Assembly: GCA_012517875.1 (NCBI GenBank)
Contig: JAAYUB010000101.1
Span: 1 to 46,504 of the forward strand
Source of the DNA: Acidobacteriota bacterium
GTDB lineage: Bacteria; Acidobacteriota; JAAYUB01
Direction: 5' to 3'
DNA length: 46,504 nucleotides
This document shows, piece by piece, positions 25,922 through 35,095 of this stretch (positions are counted from its first letter, which is position 1; each line of letters starts with the position of its first letter). A program made the position numbers and the translations under genes. Under the pieces are notes generated by a model. That model was not told where the DNA came from, made no database searches, and was given only the letters and a program-made list of their open reading frames with translations.

Positions 25922-26809
25922 TCAGACGCGGGTCTGGATCTGTAGCCGCCGGTGGAAGAGTTGCTGCAGCTCCGTCTCGTACGCGGAGTCGGTTTTCAGA
26001 AGCAGGAAATCGGCCCCCGCCTTCTGGAAAATGGCCGCGACTTCCTCCAGGCGGCGCCTGACTCCGGCGGTGTAGCGCTCACGGGTCCGCCGGTTGACCG
26101 CGACCACGCGGTTGCGGGACGCGACGCCGTCGAAGACGAACACCCCACCGGGCGGCCCGTCCACCTCGGTGGGATCCAGAATCCCCAATGCGATCACGTC
26201 ATGGCGGCGGCACGCCATCTCCAACTGCTCGGGGATCCATCGGGAGTAGATGAAATCCCCCACCAGGAAGACGACGCTCCTTTTTTTTAGCCCGTGGGTG
26301 AGGAACTTGAGGAGTTCGTCCAGGTCGCCGCGGTGGCCGACGAGGCGTGCGGCCAGAATCCGTTTCAGGAGCAGGAAGCCCTGCTGGTTGCCCTTCTGCG
26401 GGGGGACGAACTCCATGGGGGCGTCGCCGCCGTACACGATCAGACCAGGACGGTCACCGGTGTGCAGCGCCGAGAAGATCAGCAGCGCGGCGATCTCAGC
26501 CGCCGCGTGGAATTTCGTCCGGGTGGTGGTTCCGTAATCCATGGTGCGGGAGCCCTGCAGGGCGGTGATGATGTTGAGTTCCCGCTCCTCCATGAGCTGC
26601 TTGACGTATAGGTTGCGGTGGCGCGCCGACACGTTCCAGTCGATGAGCCGGATATCGTCTCCCTCCACGTACTCGCGCACCTCGGAAAATTCGAGCCCCT
26701 GCCCCCGGAAGACATTCCGGTAGGACGAGGCCAACCCGCCCTGCATCTTCTTGCGGGTGCGGATCTGGATCAGGTGCAGGTTGCGAAGCAGGTCCTTGAG
26801 TTCCAGCAC
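25922..26809 (-). CDS. DUF58 family protein
   Basis: This 295-aa soluble protein has the DUF58 core EYVEGDDIRLIDWNVSARHR followed by LYVKQLMEEREL, found next to MoxR-type ATPases across bacteria. It carries a VWA-like fold in the second half (VVFLVGDFIYS, residues about 185-195). It probably works as the partner of the MoxR ATPase just upstream in a chaperone-like system. The ATG at 26809 gives the usual DUF58 length. The 45-bp gap to moxR supports an operon; the VWFA gene follows after about 100 bp. Confidence 0.88.
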   Translation of the reverse strand: MLELKDLLRNLHLIQIRTRKKMQGGLASSYRNVFRGQGLEFSEVREYVEGDDIRLIDWNVSARHRNLYVKQLMEERELNIITALQGSRTMDYGTTTRTKFHAAAEIAALLIFSALHTGDRPGLIVYGGDAPMEFVPPQKGNQQGFLLLKRILAARLVGHRGDLDELLKFLTHGLKKRSVVFLVGDFIYSRWIPEQLEMACRRHDVIALGILDPTEVDGPPGGVFVFDGVASRNRVVAVNRRTRERYTAGVRRRLEEVAAIFQKAGADFLLLKTDSAYETELQQLFHRRLQIQTRV

Positions 26810-26854
26810 GACTCTATCCCATGCCTCCCGGCGGGTCGGATCCCGCCGGTCCGG

Positions 26855-27874
26855 TTACGGAACGTTGACCGTGTTCAGGATCGTCTTGATGATTTCGTCC
26901 GCCGTGATGCCCTGGGCCTCGGCCTCGAACGACAGCAGGATGCGGTGGCGCAGCACGTCGGCGCAGACTTCCTTGATGTCCTCGGGCACGACGAAATTGC
27001 GGCCCATCAGGAACGCATGGGCCCGGGCGCCCACCTTCAGGGCGATGGTGCCGCGCGGCGACGAGCCGAATCGGATGAACCGCGCCACGTCGAGTCCGTA
27101 GTCCGCGGGGCAGCGCGTGGCGAACACGATGTCGAGGATGTAGTCCACCACCCGGTCGTCGATGTACACCTTATTGGCCATGATCCGCAGCTTCTGAATG
27201 CGTTCCGGCACGATCACCTTCTGGAGCTGGATCTGCCGGCCCCGCGCCAGGTCCATGGCCACGCCTTCCCCTTCGGTCATCCGCTGCAGGATCTTCTTCT
27301 CGGCATTCTTGTCCGGATATGAGATGAGGATTTTCATCAGGAAGCGGTCCACCTGCGCTTCGGGCAGCGGGTAGGTGCCCTCCTGCTCGATGGGGTTCTG
27401 CGTGGCCAGCACGAGGAACGGATCGGTGAGTGGAAACGTCTCCTTGCCGATGGTCACCTGCTTCTCCTGCATGGCTTCAAGTAAGGCCGACTGCACCTTG
27501 GCGGGCGCCCGGTTGATTTCATCGGCCAGGAGCACATTGGTGAAGATGGGCCCCTTGCGGGGCTCGAAGGCGGTGGTCTGGGAGTTGAAGATCATGGTCC
27601 CGATCAGGTCGGCGGGAAGCAGATCCGGCGTGAATTGGATCCGCTTGAAATCCAGGTTCAGCACCTCGGCCAGAGAGCTCACCGCCATGCTCTTGGCCAG
27701 GCCGGGCACGCCCTCGACGAGGATGTGCCCGCCGGTGAGCAGTCCGATGAGGAGACGATTGAGCAGCTTCTCCTGCCCGACGATCCGCTTCTTCAGCTCG
27801 CCCAGGATGCGCTGAACGTGAAACAGCTCGTTCTGGACATCTTCCCGGCTGATGGTGAACTTGGTGGAGGTCAT
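26855..27874 (-). CDS. MoxR-family AAA+ ATPase
   Basis: This 339-aa AAA+ ATPase has Walker A GVPGLAKS at residues 55-62, Walker B LLADEINRAP near 108-118, sensor and arginine-finger segments (LATQNPIEQEGTYPLPEAQV) and the C-terminal lid. MoxR proteins are chaperones that help assemble metal or multi-protein complexes and normally pair with VWA or DUF58 proteins, as here. I chose the ATG at 27874 (MTSTKFTISREDV); a TTG at 27892 would add six residues. It is divergent from the SCO1-oxidase operon across a 155-bp interval holding promoters for both directions. Confidence 0.9.
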   Translation of the reverse strand: MTSTKFTISREDVQNELFHVQRILGELKKRIVGQEKLLNRLLIGLLTGGHILVEGVPGLAKSMAVSSLAEVLNLDFKRIQFTPDLLPADLIGTMIFNSQTTAFEPRKGPIFTNVLLADEINRAPAKVQSALLEAMQEKQVTIGKETFPLTDPFLVLATQNPIEQEGTYPLPEAQVDRFLMKILISYPDKNAEKKILQRMTEGEGVAMDLARGRQIQLQKVIVPERIQKLRIMANKVYIDDRVVDYILDIVFATRCPADYGLDVARFIRFGSSPRGTIALKVGARAHAFLMGRNFVVPEDIKEVCADVLRHRILLSFEAEAQGITADEIIKTILNTVNVP

Positions 27875-27917
27875 GGTGGAACGCTCCCGCAAAAACTATG
27901 TCGGATGAAAGAGTCAC

Positions 27918-27947
27918 ATGGTACCATAGCTCGCGCATCTCAGCCAA
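27918..27947 (-). promoter_or_regulatory. Putative moxR promoter
   Basis: On the minus strand, TTGGCT (27942-27947), an 18-bp spacer and TACCAT (27918-27923) lie about 44 bp before the moxR ATG at 27874. Weak but well placed; pattern evidence only. Confidence 0.3.
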
Positions 27948-27977
27948 GTCACGAAGTCGGAGCCGAATGTTTTTCGG

Positions 27978-28005
27978 TTGGTTTTCTGTATTCTTTTGTT
28001 AAGAT
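27978..28005 (+). promoter_or_regulatory. Putative promoter of the respiratory operon
   Basis: TTGGTT (27978-27983), a 16-bp spacer and TAAGAT (28000-28005) in a T-rich stretch lie 24 bp before the SCO1 ATG, with an AGGAGGG ribosome binding site between. No other obvious promoter precedes the roughly 12.5-kb SCO1-actF run. Confidence 0.45.
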
Positions 28006-28029
28006 ATTTCAAACACTCAGGAGGGTTTC

Positions 28030-28816
28030 ATGACGCGTCCCATGACCGCCATGATCTGTTTGTTGCTGGCGACCACCCTGTCGGCACAGACCCCACCCCC
28101 ATCCTCCACCGGTGACGAGATCGGCGTGGAGGAGCATCTCGGCGAGACAATTCCCCTGGACCTTGTGTTCAAGGATGAGGACGGCCGCAATGTCCGCCTG
28201 GGCGACCTGGTGGACAAGCCCACCCTGCTGATCCTGGTCTACTACCGCTGCCCCAGCATCTGCAATCCGCTCATGAACGGCGTCGCCGAAGGTCTGGACC
28301 GGCTGGACCTCGTGGCCGGCCGGGATTACACCATGCTGACCATCTCGTTCGACGACCGGGAAGGCCCCGACCTGGCGAAGGAGAAGAAGGCCAACTATTT
28401 GAAAACCTTCCGTCGTCCGTTCCCCCCCGAGGGTTGGCGCTTCCTCACCGGCGACACGGCCGCGATTCAGGCGCTGACCCGGTCGGTGGGCTTCAAATAC
28501 AAGCGCGACGGCGAGGATTACCTGCACCCGGTCACCATGATGGCAATCTCGCCGCAAGGGAAGATTGTCCGCTATCTGTACGGGATGACCTTTTTGCCGT
28601 TCGACCTGAAGATGGCCGTCTTCGAAGCCGCCGAGGGGCGCGTGGGGCCGACCATCAGCAAGGTGATGCTCTACTGCTTCAGTTACGACCCCGACGGCAA
28701 GACCTATGTGTTCAACATTCTCAAAGTGACCGGGACGCTGCTCCTGATCCTCATCGGCTGCTTTCTGCTGGTCCTGGTCATCACCTCGAAAAAACGCCAG
28801 AAGGAGAAGTCGCGCG

Positions 28817-28830
<14 letters not shown>
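28030..28830 (+). CDS. SCO1/SenC copper chaperone for cytochrome c oxidase
   Basis: The chain (266 aa) is a periplasmic thioredoxin-fold protein that delivers copper to the CuA site of subunit II. After a signal peptide (about residues 5-20) it has the copper ligands Cys74 and Cys78 (YYRCPSIC) and His166 (DYLHPVTM). A C-terminal transmembrane helix (VTGTLLLILIGCFLLVLVI, about 238-256) tethers it to the membrane, which is unusual in position, since most SCO proteins are N-terminally anchored. It leads the oxidase operon and its stop overlaps the ctaD start by 14 nt. Strong ribosome binding site AGGAGGG. Confidence 0.92.
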
Positions 28831-30441
<1,611 letters not shown>

Positions 30442-30445
<4 letters not shown>

Positions 30446-31200
30446 GCACCGCGACGCTTCACGAACCTCACGTCCACGTGGACGCCACCGGCGCTAAAAT
30501 CGCCATGTGGCTGTTCCTGTTCACGGAGCTGCTCCTCTTCGGCGGGCTGTTCCTGGCCTATGCCGTCTTCCGGACGTACTACCCGGCCGACTTCCACTAC
30601 GCCACCACGACGCTGTCGGTTTCCATCGGCGCCCTCAACACCGCGCTCCTGCTCACTTCCAGCCTGACTATGGTGCTGTCGGTGGCCGCCCTGGAGCGGC
30701 TCAACCGGCGGCTGAGCGTCATCCTGCTGGGGGTGACCGCGCTGCTGGGGATCCTGTTCCTGGTCAACAAGTACTTCGAGTGGTCGGCCAAGTTCCACCA
30801 TGGGCTCTACCCCGGCTCCCAGGACCTGGCCCTCCACCCGGACGGCGAGAAGGTCTTCTACGGCCTCTACTTCACCATGACCGGCCTGCACGGCGTGCAC
30901 GTGCTGGTGGGGGTGGGGGTGCTGGTGGTGATTCTGGCGATGATCGCCCGCCGTCCGCGCCGGACAGTGAGCGTGCCCATCGCGGCGCCCACCGCCCTCG
31001 CCCTCCAGGGGGACGGCGGACCGCTCTGGAACCAGGCGGCGGACGTCCAATTGGACGCGGTCGACGTCACTCTCGTGTACCGCGAGAACCAAGCGGTTGC
31101 TCACCGGCAGCTCATCAAGCTGGAGAACGCCGGCCTCTACTGGCATCTGGTGGACGTGATCTGGATCTTCCTTTTCCCCCTGCTCTACCTGATCTCATGA
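30442..31200 (+). CDS. ctaE: Cytochrome c oxidase subunit III
   Basis: The 252-aa membrane protein has a short His-rich N-terminal segment and the family helices (MWLFLFTELLLFGGLFLAYA, TGLHGVHVLVGVGVLVVIL), ending with the subunit III signature LENAGLYWHLVDVIWIFLF. Between the last helices is an extra soluble stretch of about 50 residues (about 178-226, with PLWNQAADVQLDAVDVTL) not found in typical subunit III. It is not enzymatic itself but stabilises proton uptake by subunit I. The start at 30442 overlaps the ctaD stop (ATGA), preceded by GGGGAGGGGGACG. The upstream open frame is a shadow of ctaD. Confidence 0.93.
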
Positions 31201-31211
31201 GGAGGCCGACC

Positions 31212-31490
31212 ATGGAAAAGAAAGAACTCATGCCATACGGCACCTACATCATGATCTGGTTCGGCCTGCTGGTGCTCACCGGCGTGACCATCATCGCCGC
31301 CAGCCTGCATTTCGGCCAGTGGAGCATCATGACGGCCATCGCCATCGCCACGGTGAAAGGCGCGCTGGTCCTGTTCATCTTCATGAACCTGAAGCGGGAG
31401 GAGCGGTTGTTCAAGATCATGCTCTCCCTCGCCCTCGTCACCATGACCGTGATCATGGTGCTGACGTTCGCCGACATCTCCTTCCGCTGA
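31212..31490 (+). CDS. Cytochrome c oxidase subunit IV (prokaryotic type)
   Basis: This 92-aa protein has three hydrophobic segments (IMIWFGLLVLTGVTIIAASL, IAIATVKGALVLFIFMNL, ISLALVTMTVIMVLTFAD-like), as in the bacterial oxidase subunit IV/CtaF family, which stabilises the oxidase. I chose the ATG at 31212, because AGGAGG at 31200-31205 lies six bases before it; an in-frame ATG at 31197 would add MRRPT. It sits between subunits III and II with short gaps, as in caa3-type operons. Confidence 0.85.
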   Translation: MEKKELMPYGTYIMIWFGLLVLTGVTIIAASLHFGQWSIMTAIAIATVKGALVLFIFMNLKREERLFKIMLSLALVTMTVIMVLTFADISFR

Positions 31491-31498
31491 GGTGACCG

Positions 31499-32413
31499 AT
31501 GAACACCCCCACTTCCACATTCACCTCGGGTGTCGATCAGGTGTTCCTGCTCATCGTCGGCATCTCGGTGGTGATGCTCGCCCTGGTGACCGTGCTCATG
31601 ATCTACTTCGTGATCCGCTATCACCGCCGCCGCCACCCCATGTCGGAAAAAGTCAGGCAGCGCACCTGGCTGGAGATCACCTGGACGGTCATTCCCACCA
31701 TCCTGGTGCTGATCATGTTCTGGTTCAGCTTCTCCGAATTCCGCAAGATGCGCGACGTCCCGGCGGACGCTCTCACCGTCCAGGTCATCGGGCGGATGTG
31801 GGACTGGGCGTTCGAGTATCCCAACGGCAAGAAGACCGATAAGCTCTACGTCCCGCTGGACCGCGCCGTCCGGCTGGAACTCAAGTCGGTGGACGTCAAT
31901 CACAGCTTCTACATCCCGGCCTTCCGGGTGAAAGAGGACGTGGTTCCCGGTCGGCAGAATTTCCTCTGGTTCCGCCCCCAGTCAATGGGTCCCGCAGACA
32001 TCTACTGCGCCGAGTACTGCGGGCAGAACCACGCCTACATGATGTCCAAGGTGATCGTCATGAGTCAGTCGGAATTTGAGACCTGGTATCACGAAACCGC
32101 CGCCGAACCGAAGTCGGGGGCGCCGGCCGCGCTGGCGCTCATGGATGACCAAGGCTGCCTCACGTGCCACAGCGTCGACGGCTCGCCCGGCGCCGGCCCC
32201 ACCTTCAAGGGAATCTTCAATCGGCGCACGGTGGTCCTTGTAAACGGCCGCGAGCGCGAAATTGACGCCGACGCGGCGTATCTGCGGCGGGCGATTCTGG
32301 AACCGAACGCCGAAATCGTCAAAGGTGCCGCCATGGAAATGCCGGCATCGCCGGATCCGCTGAGCGCCGAAGATGTGGACGCGATCATCGCGTATCTGAA
32401 GAATCTGAAATGA
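31499..32413 (+). CDS. coxB: Cytochrome c oxidase subunit II with C-terminal cytochrome c domain
   Basis: The 304-aa protein has two N-terminal TM helices, then a periplasmic cupredoxin CuA domain with Cys170, Cys174, His178 and Met181 (CAEYCGQNHAYM) and the upstream VNHSFYIPAFRVKED. From about 215 comes a class-I cytochrome c (Cys220/Cys223/His224, CLTCH; distal Met in MEMPAS). This caa3-type fusion lets the oxidase accept electrons directly from a donor complex, which fits alternative complex III in the same operon. GAGGTGA precedes the ATG. The stop overlaps ctaB (ATGA). Confidence 0.96.
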   Translation: MNTPTSTFTSGVDQVFLLIVGISVVMLALVTVLMIYFVIRYHRRRHPMSEKVRQRTWLEITWTVIPTILVLIMFWFSFSEFRKMRDVPADALTVQVIGRMWDWAFEYPNGKKTDKLYVPLDRAVRLELKSVDVNHSFYIPAFRVKEDVVPGRQNFLWFRPQSMGPADIYCAEYCGQNHAYMMSKVIVMSQSEFETWYHETAAEPKSGAPAALALMDDQGCLTCHSVDGSPGAGPTFKGIFNRRTVVLVNGREREIDADAAYLRRAILEPNAEIVKGAAMEMPASPDPLSAEDVDAIIAYLKNLK

Positions 32414-33273
32414 TGGCGTTGCTCGAGTTGTTCAAACCGCGGATCGCCCTGTTGGCCGCCCTGACGGCGGCCGTGGGCGCAGTCTTGACGCCGCCGGGCC
32501 CGGCCGCGTCGATCCTGCCCCCGGCGGCGGCGGTGTTCGCGCTGGCTGCGGGGGCCTGCGCCTTGAACCAGTACCAGGAGCGCCGCGCCGACGCCGCCAT
32601 GCCCCGCACCGCCCGCCGGCCCATCCCCTCGGGGCGTCTGCGGCCCGCGGTCGCACTCGGGGCCGCCGGTGTCGCCATCGCCGCCGGAACGGGCGCGCTG
32701 GCCGTGTTCGGCGGCATGCCGTCGGCCGCCTTGGGCCTGCTGGCGGTGCTCTGGTACAACGGTCTGTACACGCCGCTCAAGGGCCACAGTGCCTGGGCCG
32801 CCATTCCGGGCGCCCTGGTGGGCGCCGTGCCGCCGCTCATCGGCGGGTGGGCGGCCGCCGGCGGGCCGCCGCCGCCGGCGGTGTGGGCCCTGGCCGGATT
32901 CATGGTCCTGTGGCAGGTGCCCCACTTCTGGCTGCTCCTCCTGGCTCACGCGGACGAGTACCGGCGCGCCGGTTTTCCCGTGCTGACGGAGCGTTTCCAG
33001 CCCGGCCGGCTGGTCCGCGTGACGGCCGCCTGGACGCTGGCCGCGGCGGTGAGCAGCCTGGTGCTGCCGCTCTATCTGGATCCCGGGCGGAGCTGGATCG
33101 CCTGTTTGATCCTGCTGCCGGCCGCGGGATTGTCACTGGCCGCAGTTCGGTTGCTGCCGTCGTCGTTGGACCGTCCGGACGGGCTCTATCGGCGGGTGTT
33201 CGGAACCATCAACGGGTTTGCCGTGATGACGCTGGCCCTGCTGCTTCTGGATCGAGCTCTGGTCTTGCGCTGA
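32410..33273 (+). CDS. ctaB: Protoheme IX farnesyltransferase (heme O synthase)
   Basis: This 287-aa UbiA-superfamily membrane enzyme farnesylates heme b to heme o for the oxidase. The first motif is NQYQERRADAAMPRTARRP, with Glu where the canonical first Asp of NxxxDxxxD stands. The second region has LYTPLK and GAVPPLIGGW; the third has WQVPHFWLLLLAHADEYRR. These and about eight or nine TM helices support CtaB rather than a quinone prenyltransferase. It overlaps coxB by ATGA. CtaA (heme a synthase) is absent from the operon, so the oxidase might use heme o or CtaA may be elsewhere. Confidence 0.9.
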   Translation: MMALLELFKPRIALLAALTAAVGAVLTPPGPAASILPPAAAVFALAAGACALNQYQERRADAAMPRTARRPIPSGRLRPAVALGAAGVAIAAGTGALAVFGGMPSAALGLLAVLWYNGLYTPLKGHSAWAAIPGALVGAVPPLIGGWAAAGGPPPPAVWALAGFMVLWQVPHFWLLLLAHADEYRRAGFPVLTERFQPGRLVRVTAAWTLAAAVSSLVLPLYLDPGRSWIACLILLPAAGLSLAAVRLLPSSLDRPDGLYRRVFGTINGFAVMTLALLLLDRALVLR

Positions 33274-33303
33274 GACGGAATCACATCAAAGGGGTTCATC
33301 GGG

Positions 33304-34551
33304 ATGGACATCTTGAATAACATGCTGCTGCCGCCGGGTGTGGAACACCTCCAGATGCTGCCGGTGCTGGTCGTCTTCATGCTCTATGTGCACCTGCCCT
33401 TCGCCGGCATCGCCTGGATCAGCAACCTGCTGTCGCTGGTGTTCTGGCGGCGGGATCCCGCGGCCGCCAGGGACCTAGGCCGGGTGGCACCCCTCACGTG
33501 GAGCACCATCAGCATCTTCGTCGTGCTGCCTCTGGCCAGCCTGCTGTTCCTCTTCCAGCATTACCTGTACGGCGAACCAGTGCCCGTGGGCAGTTATATC
33601 CTGCGGTTGACGTCGCCCATCATTCTCGGTTTTTTGCTGCTGGCATTGGGCCAGCGCCGCCGGCAGGCGGCCCTCGTCGCCGCCGGTTCGGTGCTGCTGG
33701 CAGGCGGTTACTTTTTCTTCTCCAGCGTCATGAACCTGGCCTTCACCCCCGAAAAATGGCCGTTCATCCGGCGCCCCCTGCCGGACGTCTTCTCGGTGAC
33801 CGTGGTGGTCCATTTCAAGGTGTTCTGCCTGGTTTCTGTTTTGCTGGCTGGCGCCGCCATCCTCTTCTTCCTGTTCCGCTGGCCGGAGAAGCGGCTGCCT
33901 GCCGACGCACCTCACGCCGAAACGTTCCGGCGCATGGCGCTGGCCATGGTGGCCGGCGGTAGTCTGCTCCTGCCCGTCTTCATGATCTGGGAGCTGTACG
34001 TGGCACCCGAACCCGCGCTGTCTCTGAACACCTTCTGGCTCAGCGCCGCGGTACTGGTCCTGCTGGCCGTTTTGGCGATCTGGTCGATCACCATGCTGGG
34101 GCGACCGGCGTCCCGGTGGATCGCCGCGGCGTTCGTGGGCGCCCTGGCCGCCAGCGGCTTGCTCATCCTCAAAGACTACTCGCTCCAGGCCGCCGCCAAC
34201 CAAGAGCACTGGGTGCTCCTCAACGAGAGCAGCGCCCGGGCGCTGGCCGAGTGGCAGGGGAAGCGCGCCGCGGAGCTGGCCAAGAACATGGTGGCCGACG
34301 ACAAGCTGGGTGAAAAGATTTACAACGACCGATGCACCGCCTGCCACCGCTTCGATCAGAAGGTGGTGGGCCCGCCGTACAACCAGGTCCTGCCCAAGTA
34401 CGCCGGCGACGTGGAAAAGCTCAAGACATTCCTCCGCAATCCCGTTAAGGTGGATCCCGCTTATCCGGCGATGCCCAACCAGGGTCTGACGGAGCTTGAG
34501 GTTGCCTCGGTGGCCGCCTTCCTGCTGAAGCAGATGGAACAAGAGAAGTGA
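33304..34551 (+). CDS. Multi-TM protein with C-terminal cytochrome c domain
   Basis: The 415-aa product has about eight TM helices (about residues 15-300) and then a periplasmic monoheme cytochrome c with Cys344/Cys347/His348 (CTACH) and a distal Met in YPAMPNQG. Several His residues near the membrane segments (for example in YVHLPFAG, FQHYLYG, VVHFKV) could hold b-type heme, but this is inference. I do not recognise the membrane domain as a named family. It lies between ctaB and actA, so it may carry electrons between alternative complex III and the oxidase, or replace ActE. The ATG at 33304 has only a distant GGGG site. Confidence 0.85.
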   Translation: MDILNNMLLPPGVEHLQMLPVLVVFMLYVHLPFAGIAWISNLLSLVFWRRDPAAARDLGRVAPLTWSTISIFVVLPLASLLFLFQHYLYGEPVPVGSYILRLTSPIILGFLLLALGQRRRQAALVAAGSVLLAGGYFFFSSVMNLAFTPEKWPFIRRPLPDVFSVTVVVHFKVFCLVSVLLAGAAILFFLFRWPEKRLPADAPHAETFRRMALAMVAGGSLLLPVFMIWELYVAPEPALSLNTFWLSAAVLVLLAVLAIWSITMLGRPASRWIAAAFVGALAASGLLILKDYSLQAAANQEHWVLLNESSARALAEWQGKRAAELAKNMVADDKLGEKIYNDRCTACHRFDQKVVGPPYNQVLPKYAGDVEKLKTFLRNPVKVDPAYPAMPNQGLTELEVASVAAFLLKQMEQEK

Positions 34552-34561
34552 GGGAATGGCC

Positions 34562-35074
34562 ATGAAAACCCGCAAGCTGATGCCGTTCCTAGTCGGTTAT
34601 TTCCTCGTGTGCCTCTTGGCCGTAGGCGCGCTTGGCTGGTACTGGCTGAAGTACCAGCAGGCGCCGGTACAACCCATCAATTTCAGCCATCAGATCCACT
34701 CCAACAAGCTGGGTTTGGAGTGCACCTTCTGCCACACCACCGTAGCCGTGTCCGCCCGGGCGTCGGTCCCGCCCCTCCAGCGCTGCATGGAGTGCCACCA
34801 GAACGCAGCCACCGACCGGCCGGAGATCATTAAACTGGCCGGCTACTGGAAAGCCCGGCAACCCCTGGAATGGGTCAAGGTGCATGACTTGCCGTGGCAC
34901 GTGCGCTTCACTCACAAGCGCCACGTCGCGGCCGGCGTCGATTGCACCGTCTGCCATGGCCAGGTCAAGGCCGAGAGCCGGGTCCGCCGGGTCCGCTCCC
35001 TGATGATGGGCTGGTGTGTGGACTGCCACCGCGCCAAGCAGGTCTCGGTGGACTGCTGGGTTTGCCACCACTGA
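34562..35074 (+). CDS. actA: Alternative complex III pentaheme cytochrome subunit ActA
   Basis: This 170-aa protein has an N-terminal TM anchor (about 8-28) and five CxxCH heme sites (CTFCH, CMECH, CTVCH, CVDCH, CWVCH) plus extra His residues for bis-His ligation, as in the ActA subunit of Rhodothermus alternative complex III. Together the hemes form an electron wire on the periplasmic side. The start at 34562 has GAGGG eight bases upstream; an ATG six bases earlier is possible. ActB follows after 21 bp. Confidence 0.93.
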   Translation: MKTRKLMPFLVGYFLVCLLAVGALGWYWLKYQQAPVQPINFSHQIHSNKLGLECTFCHTTVAVSARASVPPLQRCMECHQNAATDRPEIIKLAGYWKARQPLEWVKVHDLPWHVRFTHKRHVAAGVDCTVCHGQVKAESRVRRVRSLMMGWCVDCHRAKQVSVDCWVCHH

Positions 35075-35095
35075 TTGGAACGACAGGAGTTCATG

